A stretch of DNA of 64,000 nt from Adiantum capillus-veneris (GCA_014529385.2 CM043951.1:112222969-112286968); one strand, 5' to 3'. Shown: positions 34,322 to 46,854, counted from the stretch's first letter. The notes: generated by a model from the sequence alone, not told the origin. Numbers and translations: made by a program.

Positions 34322-34819
34322 AATTATATTATGACAAGAAACATCGTGTTATGGAGTATGAAACTGGTGATATGATTTTCTTAAAGGTTATTCCTGAGAA
34401 GTCTCATTTGATTCCTAGAAAGGATAGAAGATTGTCTCCACGATTTACTAGGCCATTTCAAATTTTGAAGTGCATTGGTTCATTAGCTTACAAATTGGAA
34501 TTGCCTTCTCATGTTAAAGTGCATCCTGTATTCCATGTGAGTTTATTGAAAAAGTATGTTCCTAATGTGCATCATGTTTTACATGACAACACTAAGTTGA
34601 AAGATAACGTAACATTGACTGTAGAACCAGACTTAGTGCTAGATAGGCGTGTTAAACATCTAAGAAATAGAGACATTGTGGAAGTTTTAGTTAAGTGGCA
34701 GAACTATCCAGTAGAGGATGCATCATGGGTTGATCTTAGTGTTTTGCAAAGAGAATTTTTCTCTCTTTCCAACTCTGAGGACAGAGTTAATTTTGATAAG
34801 GGGAGAATGTGATAGGACT
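34322..34819 (+). pseudogene. Gypsy integrase C-terminus and chromodomain (fragment)
   Basis: Begins mid-protein (KLYYDKKHRV), through the GPY-like block (RFTRPFQILKCIG, ELPSHVKVHPVFHVSLLKKY), and ends with a chromodomain (HLRNRDIVEVLVKWQNYP, EDASWVDLS). Chromodomains steer integration to particular chromatin. The frame is open to the stop just inside the LTR start. Confidence 0.9.
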
Positions 34820-35659
34820 AATTTTTGAAGTTCTAAAAGTCGAAAAGAATGGAGTAGGGCATATCTTTCATTTAGTACGATTTGAAAGATTGTTGAATAG
34901 TCTATTAAATAGAGCTTATATGAATGAGTTTGAGATATTCAGAGAGAACATATATTCTTTTTTTAAATAATACACTAAAGACGTATTTGATAAAGATTAA
35001 TGAATAACTGATAGCCTGTCTATGAACAGTAAAATTGAGATTTTTATTAATATCAATGTTTTATATTTATGTGTTTTAGCTTAAAATGCATGGGTAGGAT
35101 TAAAATAAGTTGAAAAAAGTAGGGGAGATCCAAAAATAGAGGTTTTATGAGTTGTGACCTAAAAGTTGCGTTTTCAACCAAAGAAAGACGTTTTTCGCAA
35201 TTCTGTCCATGCTGCCTTGTAGACCAAACCTATTCCCGTTGTTTTTAGTTTCTGTACTTCCTTGATCTGAGTTCGTTTGTAGAAGTGATGATGAAAACAA
35301 ACAAAAGGCAGCAACAGTGTAGTATACACAGGGACATGCAAACATACAACATCATATAGCTCTCCCTGCTATCAACCAAGAAGTGGATTGTTTCTTCATG
35401 GTAGAGTATGGCAATTGAGATTATGAAGGTATAATTATGTTTTTTTACTTTGATTATCATGTTGAATTGGTTGCACGAGTATGTTCTTTTGGCTATTTTG
35501 TAGGCGATGCAGAAATCAATGTGTGAAACAGGATCTGTGCAAAGTGTCATGATAGAAATCTAACCTTTACGGATCGCTTAGTGATCACGTTCTTATATTA
35601 TTCTCGCAGGTATACTTGGTGCGAAAATCGTGCAGGCTTTTCGAGGAAAAGAAGGATAA
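34808..35659 (+). repeat. Gypsy LTR 1 (3' part deleted)
   Basis: Starts TGTGATAGGAC (family TGTCATAGGAC) and matches LTR 2 up to the AGGATAAAAG block at about 35659, then jumps straight into gag sequence. The last third of the LTR, the PBS and the start of gag are missing. Confidence 0.9.
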
Positions 35660-35813
35660 AAGATTTGGATTATACTTTCAATATCGAGAACACGACCACC
35701 GGACTTTCGAATGCTCGAGCAAGGTGATCGATAAGACAATACGTACCAAGATGGATCAATTGGAGACTTTTGGCGATGCATACGATAAAGGTAAGTCATC
35801 TACCCCTGCTTTG
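35660..35813 (+). pseudogene. Gypsy unit 1: gag remnant
   Basis: Frame-broken segment (DLDYTFNIENTTT...) that matches the gag region of unit 2 at 40730-40860. It follows directly on the deleted LTR. Confidence 0.75.
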
Positions 35814-36069
35814 TGATGTTTTATGTCTTTGATACGTCCTTTGAAAGATTCTGTGATCGAATTTATGCGTAAAATTTGAGATTTAAATTTGAATTTCTTA
35901 ATTGATTTGGATAGTATTCATTGCTTCTTATTGTCTAAATTGATTGTTGAGAAATTAAAATTGAAATTAAATTGACAAGTTAAAAGACTTCTGGACTTAA
36001 CCATTGGGAATAGTAGTTTCACGAAAGAGTTAATAGAAAATTTGTTTTTTTCTTCTTTGAAGAGTCGGA
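35814..36069 (+). other. Non-coding part of Gypsy unit 1
   Basis: AT-rich sequence between gag and protease remnants, also present in unit 2 (40864-41117). No motif is visible; probably decayed gag/protease coding sequence. Confidence 0.45.
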
Positions 36070-36289
36070 AGCATAAAGATGATTTCTATATCATAAACAT
36101 TGATATGCATGATGTTATCATTGGTATCAATTAGATGATTGAAAATCATGTTTTGATTGATTGTTAAGAAAAAATATATATATCTTTAATCATTTGATGA
36201 TGATAAGTCACACTCTTCGTGGAAAGAAAGAGATTCTAAATCTAGTTTTGGCCATGGAATTGATACGGTGACTTAGATAAGAGTGTGAG
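36070..36289 (+). pseudogene. Gypsy unit 1: retropepsin C-terminal remnant
   Basis: DDFYIINIDMHDVIIGIN then TAG where the family has Trp (IxGMDWL-like), followed by a second stop after IDC. Downstream SHTLRGKKEILNLVLAMEL fits the protease-RT linker. The active-site DSGA part is not visible upstream. Confidence 0.7.
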
Positions 36290-37570
36290 ATGTTTCTTGT
36301 GTTTGCTAATGAAATTAGAGAAGAATCTGGGGATAAACAGAAAGAGACAAATCCAGAATTTGTAGAGGATCTCTTGCATGAATTTAAGGATGTGTTTTCG
36401 GACGATCTTCCTAGTATACATCCGCCTAGACCGGTAGACCATGCCATAGATCTATATCCAGGAGCAGCACCTTATTCAAGGGCTCCATACAGGTTCAATT
36501 CTGATGAGCTTAGAGAGCTCAAGATACAACTTCATGATCTTTTGAAAAAGGGTTTCATTAAACCTAGTGTATCTCCTTGGGGTAGGCCTTTGTTATTCCA
36601 AAAGAAAAAGGATGGTACATATAGGTTATTCATTGACTATAGGGGATTAAATAAATTGACCATTAAGAACAAATATCCTCTTCTTTACATAGATGAATTT
36701 CTTAGCCAAATCAGTGGTGCCAAAATATTTTTGAAGATTGACCTTCGTTCTGGCTACCATCAAATCCGCATCAAGACTGAGGACATTCCAAAGACTTCTT
36801 TTCGTACACGTTATGGGCACTATGAATTTACAGTTCTTGCTTTTGGTTTGACTAATGCACCAGCAACTTTCATGTGCTTAATGAATAATATTTTTCACCC
36901 GTATCTTGATGACTTCATTCTGGTATTCTTGGATGATATTTTTGCGTATTCTAAGAATGAAGAAGATCATGCATTGCATTTAAAGAGAACATTTGAAGTT
37001 TTGCGTGAACATAAATTGTATGCTAAAGCAAATAAGTGTTCTTTTGCAAAGGATCAGATTGTGTATTTGGGAAGAGTGATTTCTAAAGAGGGGATTCCTA
37101 TTGATCTTGATAAAGTTAAGACTATGTCAATAAGGAATGTAAGAAGCTTTATGAGTCTAGCACAATATGAGAGAGCACACATTAAAGATTTCTCTAAGAT
37201 AGCAAGTCCCTTGACCGAATTGACCAAGAAAGACAAGGGTTTTGTGTGGACTTCTAGCTGTGAGACTGCTTTTGAGACCTTGAAGGCTAAAATAGCGGAA
37301 AATTGTGCTCTAAAAGTTCCTAAGATGGGCAAACCATTTGTTGTGTCCTGTGACGCTAGTGGTGAACAATTAGGTTGTGTTTTGACACAAGAAGGGAGAG
37401 TGGTTGCATATGAGTCTAGGAAATTAAGACGACATGAATTGAACTATGCAACACATGATCTAGAATTGCTTGCTGTTGTTCATGCATTGAAACATTGGCG
37501 TCATCTTTTGCTTGGTGTCAAATTTGAATTGCGTACCGATCATCAAAGCTTGAAGTATATTTTCACTTAG
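36290..37570 (+). pseudogene. Gypsy unit 1: reverse transcriptase and RNase H
   Basis: 426 residues: RT start [57 protein letters not shown] and the active site [10 protein letters not shown]; RNase H begins [12 protein letters not shown] and runs to [13 protein letters not shown]. It stops at TAG 37568-37570, where unit 2 has CAG (Gln). The frame continues after the stop. All RT catalytic Asp residues are present. Confidence 0.95.
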
Positions 37571-37573
37571 TCA

Positions 37574-38632
37574 TTGTTAAACAACAAACAAAGGAGATGG
37601 ATTGAATTGCTATCTAAGTATGATTTTAATTTGAAGTATTTGTGTGGAAAAGAAAATAAAGTTACAGATGCATTGAGTCGTAGGCCCATGTGTAATTTGT
37701 TGACTGTTGTGCGGTCTAATTTGATTGATGATATATATGCTCAAGTTGAAAATGATTCTTTTTATATGCCTATTTTGAAATTCTTGGGTGAAAATATTGG
37801 TGAGATGTATGAGAATAGAGATCACTTGTATAAGGGAAATCTGTATTATTATGACCTCTTGTGTATTCTTGCAAATTCTGCTTTTAAGAGTCAAATTCTG
37901 CATGAGTGCCATAATTCACCTTTTTCTGGTCATCCTCAATTGAATAAGACATATGAAAAGATTAAAAGTTCATTCTTTTGGCCGCGTATGAAATTGGATG
38001 TTAGGAATTATGTACGTGAGTGCTTTCAATGTCAACAAGTTAAGATTGAACATAAGAGAATGCCTGGTGACCTTCAACCCTTAGACATTTCTTTACAAAA
38101 GTGGCAGTCTATATCCATGGAGTTTATCATTAGACTTCCTACTACTCGTGAAGGGTATGATTCGATCTTTGTGGTGGTAGATAGACTCACAAAACAAGCT
38201 CACTTCTTTCTTGTAAAAATAACGGATACTGCATCGACCATTGCACGCTTGTTTGTGAAGAAATATTTCGTTTGCATAGCATGCCCAAGGGCATAGTGTC
38301 TAACAGAGATTCTAATTTCACTTCTCATTTTTGGAGAGCGACTTTTGACTCTATAGGTACCCAGTTAGTTACGCATGTCTACTGCTTTTCATCCTCAAAC
38401 AGATGGGGAAACAGAGAGAGTGAATCGTATTTTAGACGATATGTTACGAATGCATGTCAATGAAAACCAATCGAATTGGAATGAATATCTGCCTTTGGTT
38501 GAATTTACATATAACAGTTCATATCATTCATCTATTAGGATGAGTCCGTTTGAGGTAATGTATGGCTACAACTGTCCCACACCTATTAATCTTCTTAACT
38601 CGAGGAATAAGGTAGAACTGTCAGGTGAGTAG
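37574..38632 (+). pseudogene. Gypsy unit 1: RNase H end and integrase
   Basis: RNase H end (GKENKVTDALSRRP), integrase zinc finger ([12 protein letters not shown]...CFQCQQ) and catalytic core. The first catalytic Asp is Glu here (SMEFI; unit 2 SMDFI) and the second is Asn (SNRDS; unit 2 SDRDS). A one-base deletion near 38262 and further small indels near 38340-38375 shift the frame. The core ends with TDGETERVNR, which holds the catalytic Glu. Confidence 0.92.
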
Positions 38633-38640
38633 ACCAAAAT

Positions 38641-39169
38641 CAGGGGGAATATTAGAGAAGCTCAAAAGAGATAGAAATTATATTATGACGAGAAACATCG
38701 TGTTGTGGAGTATGAAACTGGTGATATGATTTTCTTAAAGGTTATTCCTGAGAAGTCTCATTTGATTCCTGGAAAGGATAGAAGATTGTCTCCACGATTT
38801 ACTAGGCCATATAAAATTTTGAAGTGCATTGGTTTATTAGCTTACAAATTGGAATTGCCTTCTCATGTTAAAGTGCATCCTGTATTCCATGTGAGTTTAT
38901 TGAAAAAGTATGTTCCTAATGTGCATCATGTTTTACATGACAACTTGAAGTTGAAAGATAACGGAACATTGACTGTAAAACGAGACTTAGTGGTAGATAG
39001 GCGTGTTAAACATCTAAGAAATAGAGACATTATGGAAGTTTTAGTTAAGTGGCAGAACTATCCAGTAGAGGATGCATCGTGGGTTGATCTTAGTGTTTTG
39101 CAAACAAAATTTTTCTCTCTTTCTAACTCTGAGGACAAAGTTAATTTTCATAATGGGAGAATGTCATAG
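38641..39169 (+). pseudogene. Gypsy unit 1: integrase C-terminus and chromodomain
   Basis: Same architecture as 34322-34819 (GPY-like block then HLRNRDIMEVLVKWQNYP). Open from 38705 to the stop just inside LTR 2; upstream connection to the core is interrupted by stops near 38630 and 38672. Confidence 0.9.
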
Positions 39170-40295
39170 GACTAATTTTTGAAGTTCTAAAAGTCGAAAA
39201 GAATGGAGTAGGGCATATCTTTCGTTTAGTACGATTTGAAAGATTGTTGAATAGTCTATTAAATAGAGCTTATATCAATGAGTTTGAGATATTAAGAGAG
39301 AACATATATTCTTTTTTTAAATAATACACTAAAGACATATTTGATAAAGATTAATGAATAACAGATAGTCTGTTTATGAACAGTAAAATTGAGATTTTCA
39401 TTAATATCAATTTTTTATATTTATGTGTTTAAGTTTAAAATGCATGGCTAGGCTTAAAATAAGTTGAAAAAGTAGTGGAGACCCAAAATTAGAGGTTTTA
39501 TGAGTCGCGACCTAAAAGTTGCGTTTTCAGCCAAAGAAAGACGTTTTTCACAATTCTGTCCGTGTAGAAGTTATTTTCGCAATTCTGTTTGTTTTTCGCA
39601 ATTTTTTCGCAACCAGACCTATTCCCGTCGTTTTGAGTACCTGTACTTTTTTGTTCTGAGTTCGTTTGTAGAAGTTATGATGAAAACAAACAGAAGGTAG
39701 CAGGAGTGTAGTATACACAGGGACAAACAGACATATAACATCATCTAGCTCTCCCTGCTATCAACCAAGAAGTGGATTGTTTCTTCATGGTAGAGTATGG
39801 CAATTGAGATTCTGAAGGTATATAATTATGTTTTTTTACTTTGATTATCATGTTGAATTGGGTGCACGAGTATGTTCTTTTGGCTATTTTGTAGGCGATG
39901 CAGAAATCAATGTGTGAAACAGGATCTGTGCAAAGTGTCATGATAGAAATCTAACCTTTACGGATCGCTTAGCGATCACGTTCTTATATTATTCTCGCAG
40001 GTATACTTGGTGCGAAAATCGTGCAGGCTTTTCGAGGAAAAGAAGGATAAAAGCACGACGGGTGGTGCGTTTGGGAATCATTCACAGATCTACTCTTCTG
40101 CGAGTGAGAGTGGGAGTGCGAGTGAGACGCTGCATGCAAGCGGACTGAAGCTCGGGGGTGGTCGGGAGGTTCGAGCTCCGTACAACGGAGTGCACCCATA
40201 TTCAATTGCTCCTCTGTTGTATCAAAACTCTACAAAATTTCATCAATACAAAGATCTCTTTTTTTGTTGATCTCTATTATTCTGTTCCTGTGACA
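39162..40295 (+). repeat. Gypsy LTR 2 (complete)
   Basis: About 1134 bp. Ends TGTCATAGGA and TCCTGTGACA form a 10-bp imperfect terminal inverted repeat. It is followed two bases later by the PBS, so it serves as the 3' LTR of unit 1 and the 5' LTR of unit 2. Confidence 0.93.
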
Positions 40296-40297
40296 AT

Positions 40298-40309
40298 TGG
40301 TATCAAAGC
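40298..40309 (+). other. Gypsy primer binding site
   Basis: TGGTATCAAAGC, one mismatch to the initiator-Met tRNA PBS TGGTATCAGAGC, 2 bp after LTR 2. Confidence 0.85.
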
Positions 40310-40863
40310 AAGCGGTTGATTCTAGACACGAAAAGATACGAGAGGAGGATGAAGGAGCAAGAAGACCTGATTCAATGACTACGAGAAGATCTGGAACAAG
40401 CAAATCGGGAGCGTGCTGAGGCTCTGCGGGGCAAAGCAGCATGAGAGCTTGATATCTATGTGGATCTTGATGGCAAACATGAAGGTGAAAACCATGCTAC
40501 TCCACCAGGAAATAATAATCATTGTGCCGGCAGTGGGGCACCTGGCGGTGGTGATGGTGGGAACAGTGATGGTGGACGTAGAGGTGGTCAACGCGAAAAA
40601 GAAACGATGACGATATAGGAGAAGCAACAAGCAAATCATTCTTAACGAAGGCTAAGCTTAAAGAGTTTGATGGCATAAGAAAGATATGCTAAGATTTAGA
40701 AGCGTGGATTGAAGAACTGAAAGATTTGGATTATACTTTCAATATCGAGAACACGACCACCAAACTTTCGAATGCTCGAGCAAGGTGATCGATAAGACAA
40801 TATGTACCAAGATGGCTCAATTGGAGACTTTTGGCGATGCATACGATAAAGGTAAGTCATCTA
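40310..40863 (+). pseudogene. Gypsy unit 2: gag
   Basis: Stop-interrupted frames: a charged coiled-coil-like start (ERRMKEQEDLIQ, REDLEQANRERAEAL), a Gly/Asn-rich stretch, then a frameshift to KEFDGIRKIC and DLEAWIEELKDLDYTF, the pattern of a Gypsy gag core. No zinc knuckle is present before the protease remnant, so gag is truncated as well as broken. Confidence 0.75.
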
Positions 40864-41117
40864 CCCCTTCTTTGTGATGTTTTATGTCTTTGATACGTCT
40901 TTTGAAAGCTTCTGTGATCGAATTTATGCGTAAAAGTTGAGATTTAAATTTGAATTTCTTAATTGATTTGGATAGTATTCATTACTTCTTATTGTCTAAA
41001 TTGATTGTTGAGAAATTAAAATTGAAATTAAATTGAGAAGTTAAAAGACTTCTGGACTTAACCAGTGATAATAGTAGTTTCACGAAAGAGTTAGTAGAAA
41101 ATTTGTTTTTTTCTTCT

Positions 41118-41366
41118 TTGAAGAGTCAGAAGCATAAAGATGATTTCTATATCATAAACATTGATATGCATGATATTATCATTGGTATCAATTAGATGAT
41201 TGAAAATCAGGTTTTGATTGATTGTTAAGAAAAAAAAATTTATCTTTAATCATTTGATGATGATAAGTCACACTCTTCGTGGAAAGAAAGAGATTCTAAA
41301 TCTAGTTTTGGCCATGGAATTGATACGGTGACTTAGATAAGAGTGTGAGATGTTTCTTGTGTTTGC
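41118..41366 (+). pseudogene. Gypsy unit 2: retropepsin C-terminal remnant
   Basis: Same as in unit 1, including the same TAG in place of the WM Trp codon and the same TAA after IDC. It ends at the Copia C insertion point; the reading continues at 46855. Confidence 0.72.
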
Positions 41367-41509
41367 TGTTGGAGCTATATATGGCTCACTCTACTCAACT
41401 TGGTCTCACCTATATATTTGTATCTTGTCCTCAATATGAATCAGTCTTTGGGAGCGTATATGGTGTGTCTCTTATCTCGTCTCTCTCTCTTTCTCTCTAC
41501 ATCTCAACA
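41367..41509 (+). repeat. Copia C 5' LTR
   Basis: TGTTGGAGCTATATATGG...ATCTCAACA, 143 bp. A TATATA-type box lies near its start and a CT tract near its end. Confidence 0.96.
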
Positions 41510-41511
41510 TT

Positions 41512-41523
41512 GTATCAGAGCAG
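41512..41523 (+). other. Copia C primer binding site
   Basis: TGTATCAGAGC-type site just after the LTR, one base short of the perfect TGGTATCAGAGC of elements B and D. Confidence 0.85.
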
Positions 41524-42275
41524 TAGCGATCATGCGCCGATTCAATTCATGGTGACAAAATAGTATATGTATGCGATTTGCATGTAAGATTCAAAAATTT
41601 CTACAAATTTTATTTTTGAGCATTGATTCTTGTTAACTGTGGTTGTTTTGTGTTAGAAGAATATGATTAGTGTTTTGTGTCACGTTTATTGCTAATCAAT
41701 CTAATCGTTGATTACGTTTTCTTGTTGATGACACCCTGAACTTCACCTCAATTTTTCTTGCTGTTCTGCTCAAAATTTGGGGAAACGGAAAAAGTGCGAT
41801 GGAGCGTAGCGCAATGGCACTTTTCATCCAAAACTTGTTCGTCTCCTCGAGCTCTTTGATTTGAGTTATAGGTTTGCGTCAATCGGAGTTCGCAGCAGAA
41901 AGTTATGCTGTTTTTACTGCAATTGAGCTTCACGCAGCTTTCTTCGTCCTACTTCGTGAATCGTCCGCGATCGTTTTTCTTATTTTGGCGTTAACTTTTT
42001 CGAGAAGATTTAGCTTTTTGCTATTCGTATTGTGGCCGTCAATCTTGCGTCTCACGCCACTCTATTTTGAGGACTCTTTTATTATTAACGTCTCCTTTAC
42101 CCTGCCCTTTTTGGGTGACGTCTCTCACATCTTTGGAAGTTCCTTGAGAATCCTTCTTACGTTTATCGTTGACAGAACGCAGTCCTCATATCTCTCTCAT
42201 TCTCAATTGCAGCCTTCACCATATATGGTGTGCAAATTCTGCGATCTTATCTTATACGTCTTCTCGCAACAAGAT
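41524..42275 (+). other. Copia C untranslated leader
   Basis: About 750 bp between the PBS and the gag start, conserved in all four copies. An open frame extends upstream to 41874 but lacks known domains, and the family gag start is the MAM codon group at 42276. Confidence 0.6.
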
Positions 42276-45200
42276 ATGGCTATGAATATTCTTGTCAATG
42301 GCTTTCCTTCTGGCCAGCGTTCTGTTCCTCCTTTCCAAGGTCAAGGTTTTCCTGGCTGGAAAGCAAATATGTTGTTAATTCTTGAAGGCGATGAACTCTC
42401 CGATGTTGTTCTTGGAAATCGTGTTTGTCTGCCTCAGCCTGTTGATACGGATAATGATAACCTGCTTATCACTGAAGGACCTATATTTGAAGATTGGAAT
42501 GTTGCCTATACGGATTGGCAACGACGTGATAAAGCAGCTCGTCGGTATATTCTTTCTGCTCTTACTGATTCCCTTTTGCTTGATATGTACGAACTGCCTA
42601 CTTCCCACGACGTATGGAAGTACCTTATTGCAAACTTTCAAAAGAAATCTGTCACATAAATACTTTATTTGAGAGGGTTGCTTAACAAGTTACAGTATGA
42701 AGTTGGTACTGCCATGACGGGACATATTGAATCTTTCAAATCTATTATTAATCAACTTGCTGCTGTTGGTGATCCTGTTCCACAAAAGCAACTGATTACA
42801 CTTCTGCTTGATACGGTGAAGGACTCTTCTTATGATAACATTGTTACTATTCTCTCTAATAAAGATGGTCTTGATTTCGACCAAGCCTGCATTTCTTTAA
42901 TTGAATACTCTCAACGTCAAGAACGTCGTAATGCTAGTCATGATACAGCTATGATTTCACATGAGGAGACTGAGTCACAACAGATGGAACGGGCTTTTTA
43001 TGCTCGAAGGCGTCCATTTCAACGAGGAAACCGCAGAGGTGGCCGTCGCGGTAATATTTTCTCTCGTCTCAAATTTCCTAATAAGCAATGTTCTTACTGC
43101 AACTGAAATGGCCATATTGAAGATGATTGTTGGGCACGTCAATATGATGAAGAACACAATATTACCACAAAACAACAACGTTTATCTAGAGACTCTTCTT
43201 CTTCTTGTTGTGAATACTGTGGACGATTTGATCATCCCACTCATATGTGCTATAAGCGTCGATTCGACACAGATCGGAATAGAGCATATGCTACTGAATA
43301 TCGAAACAACATTGTACCACAAACAAGCTGCGTCCTATGTTCAATTGCTCCGGACAGAATACTTCATGTACACGATGGATCACTTTTTATTGTCGATTCT
43401 GGTGCTACAGGAAATATGACATATCACTCTAAGTGGCTCCATAACTATCATCCACTGCCAGTTCAACATGTTGTTTATCTTGCTGATGATACTACTTGTC
43501 AAGTAAAGGGTATTGGAGATTTATATCTTGGTACCTTATCTTCTTCCACTCAAATTTTGCGAGGAGTATTACATGTACCGGATCTTCAACGTAATCTTCT
43601 TTCAGTTGCTTGACTTGTTGATCTTGGTCTGTTTGTTGGATTTGATCATACCAAATGCCGAATTGAGAAAGATGGACAGACTATAGCCACTGCTCCTCGA
43701 AATGGTAATTTGTTTGAAATCTCTCTCAACGATGCTGTAGCAAATGTTTTCACTGCTCCAGGTGATCATGATTGCAAAGTATGGCATCACCGTTTTGTTC
43801 ATGCTGATTTCTCAAAACACCTTGATCTTCAACGTCGTGATCTTGTTCATGGCATGGATCTTAAAGCCCATCCTCATATGGGAATTTGTGAATTTTGTGC
43901 TCTTGGGAAACACAATCGCAAACCCTTTCCTCTTTCAAATAGAACTCATTCTCATGACATATTGGATCTTGTTCATACTGATATATGTGGACCTCTACCT
44001 TCTTCAAGATCACAATATCGCTACTTCATTACTTTCATTGATGATTTCTCAAGGTATACGACTGTATTTCTACTTAGACAAAAATCTGAAGCCTTATCTG
44101 TTTTCAAACAATTCCACAAGGCTGCGGAACTTCAAACTGGTCGTCGCCTTAAGAAGCTTCGTAGTGACAATGGAGGTGAATATGTTTCTCGAGAGTTTGT
44201 GAGTTACTGTGTTGATAGTGGAATTCATCATGAACACACTATTCCATATTCGCCTCAACAGAACGATGTTGTTGAACGAAAGAATCGCACTATTCTCAAT
44301 GCTGTAAGATGTATGTTGATTCATTCTGGCTTATCTCGTGTTTTTTGGGCTGAAGCTACTTTGACAACAGTATTTATTCAGAATCATCTTCCTACTAGTG
44401 CACCCTCTGGTAAGATACCCATCACAACATGGACAGGTGACATTCCTTCTATATCTCATTTCAGAATCTTTGAATGTATTGCTTATATTCAAGTTCGCAA
44501 AAAAACACGAACAAATCTTGATGCTCATGGTCTTAAAGTTATTTTTATTGGATATTCTGACACTTCCAAAGGCTACAAATTCTATGACCCTTCCTCCAAG
44601 AAAGTAATTATGAATCGTGATGCTACTCTTAACGAACAGCTTATGGGAGGCTCATGGTCCATGGATGATTTTGATGATACTAAATCATTGCTTCGGGCTT
44701 TTCCATTTCTTTCAGATGATGAAACTCTTCCTATAGAGCAACTTTCCTCTTCACAACCATCCATTCCGAATGTTGCCAATGATGATATTGATATTTTTGT
44801 TGATCTGCCTATTGATTTTGAACATGGCTCATGTCATGTTTATGATGACGATATTGCTGATAATGCTTTTTCTACTTCCGAAGATCCCATTACTTATGAT
44901 GAAGCTATCTCTTCACCACAAAAGGATCAATGGCAAGAGGCTATGGAAGCAGAGTACGATTATCTTATCTCTAAAGGTACATGGATACTAACTGAATTAC
45001 CTCCTGGTCGTACACCTATTAAATGTAAGTGGGTGTATGAGACATAAGTAAAAGCAGATGGATCTTTTGACAAGTTCAAGGCGCGTTTAGTTGCAAAAGG
45101 TTACTCCCAAGTAGCTGGTGTTGATTATCAAGAGAGTTTTTCACCAGTTGTTCGCATTACAAGTGTTCGAGTTTTATTGGCATTTGCTGTTCAATTTGAT

Positions 45201-46463
45201 TTAGAAGCTCATCAAATGGATGTGCGAACTACTTTTCTTAATGGTGACTTGGAAGAGGAAATTTATATGGAACAACCAAAAGGGTTTGTTATTCAAGGTA
45301 AAGAAGACCTTGTTGCTCAACTCCATAAGGCACTATATGGTCTCAAACAAGCTTCGCAAGCCTGGTATACGAAATTTGATCTTTTTCTCACCTCTAAAGG
45401 ATTCATCTCTTGCTCGTCATACCCCAACTTATACATAAAACGCCAAGGTAGCAGTTTTGTGATTCTTGCTCTTTATGTGGATGATACCATCCTTGTTTCC
45501 AATGATTTGGGATTTCTTCAGCAAGTGAAAAAGTTATTGTCTTCTGCATTTGATATGGTGGATCTTGGAGAGATTCACTCGTGTCTTGGAATTCAAATCC
45601 AACGGAACCGTACAAAAGGTATTTTATTCCTTCGACAGTCAAAGTTTATTGCAGATACTATTGAAAAATTTGGTATGGAATCTGCACATTCAGCCAACAC
45701 ACCTTGTCTTGCGAGCTCTACGAAGAATACTTCTGACAATGGCGGTCAACTTGTCACAAATCAACCTTATGCTAACTTGATTGGATGTCTTCAGTTTGTT
45801 GGCATGGACACTCATCCTGATATTTTGTTTGCTGCTAATTATTTTGGACAACATCTTCCATGTCCTTCTCTTAAGCATTGGTCTGTTGCAAAGCGTGTGT
45901 TGAAATACTTGAAAGGCACTACAGATTTTGGTTTAGTCTATCGACGACAACTCAGATCGGATTCTATGCAATCTCTTTCTCTTTTGGGTTACACAGATGA
46001 AGACTGGGCAAGGTCACATTTATCTATGCGATCTACTAGTGGAAATTGCTTCTTTATAAATGGTTGTCTTGTTTCTTGGACTAGCAAGAAACAACGTTGT
46101 GTTGCAGTTTCTACGACTGAGTCAGAATATGTTGCGGTATCACTTGCAGCTTGTGAGTTGATTTGGCTTCGACAAATGCTGGTTGATATTGGTCACTCTC
46201 CTCTTTCTAGCACACCCTTGCGGTGTGACAACCAAAGTGCTATTAGTCTTGCAAAAGACTATGTTCAACATAATAAGTCAAAGCACATTGCTGTCCATTA
46301 TCATTATGTCAGATATGAAGTACGCAAAGGAGCCATTATGGTTGAACATTGTCGAAGTGACCAGATGATTGCAGACATTTTGACTAAAGGCCTCAACGAG
46401 TCACGTTTCATCCTCTTGCGCTCGGAGCTTGGAGTTGATTCGACCTCACTCTTTCTAGATTAG
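42276..46463 (+). pseudogene. Copia C gag-pol polyprotein
   Basis: One frame of about 1396 codons. Gag: GFPGWK, DWQRRDKAARRYILSAL, two zinc knuckles (CSYC...H...C near 43095, broken by a stop, and CEYCGRFDHPTHMC near 43210). Protease: FIVDSGATGNMT near 43390. Integrase: H/H/C/C finger ending CEFCALGKH, then DLVHTDICGP, LRSDNGGEY and VVERKNRTILN carrying D, D and E. RT: DVRTTFLNGDL, LYVDDTILV. RNase H: YTDEDWARS, STTESEYVA, CDNQSAISLAK. Stops: TAA 42657 (GAA in D), TGA 43104 (AGA in D), TGA 43611 (AGA in D), TAA 45045 (also TAA in D). No frameshift is needed. Confidence 0.96.
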
Positions 46464-46711
46464 CTTCTTTGCTATTGTAATAGCTTTGTACATATGACAT
46501 TGTAATATTTTAGGTACCATGCACTATGCGCACTTCACCTTTGCACATTGTGATCTCTAAGTCACTTGAATATTTGTACATAGATGCACAATTCACTTTC
46601 ACATCATCATCGCTGGTTCATATTTTCACATTGTATAGGGGCTTGGGTTTTTCCCTTGAACTCCCCAAGGGTTTTTTCATCCAAAGCTAGAGACCTTTGT
46701 TTGAGTGGGGG

Positions 46712-46854
46712 TTTTGGAGCTATATATGGCTCACTCTACTCAACTTGGTCTCACCTATATATTTGTATCTTGTCCTCAATATGAATCAATCTTTGGGAGC
46801 GTATATGGTGTGTCTATTGTCTCGTCTCTCTCTCTTTCTCTCTACATCTCAACA
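46712..46854 (+). repeat. Copia C 3' LTR
   Basis: 143 bp, preceded by the polypurine tract GAGTGGGGG. Its first dinucleotide is TT instead of TG (TTTTGGAGC), a point change after insertion. Confidence 0.95.

Larger units (their letters stand above)
41367..46854 (+). mobile_element. Copia element C (near complete, nested in Gypsy)
   Basis: A 5.5-kb element with 143-bp LTRs and the perfect target duplication TTTGC (41362-41366 and 46855-46859). The undisturbed target exists in Gypsy unit 1 at about 36301-36306, so the insertion point is exact. It contains the full gag-protease-integrase-RT-RNase H order of Ty1/Copia in one reading frame, with four nonsense codons. Confidence 0.97.

Noticed and set aside
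46705-46854. Start of the long Gypsy pol frame inside the Copia LTR
   Set aside because: The open frame happens to run through the 3' LTR of Copia C; Gypsy sequence begins only at 46855.
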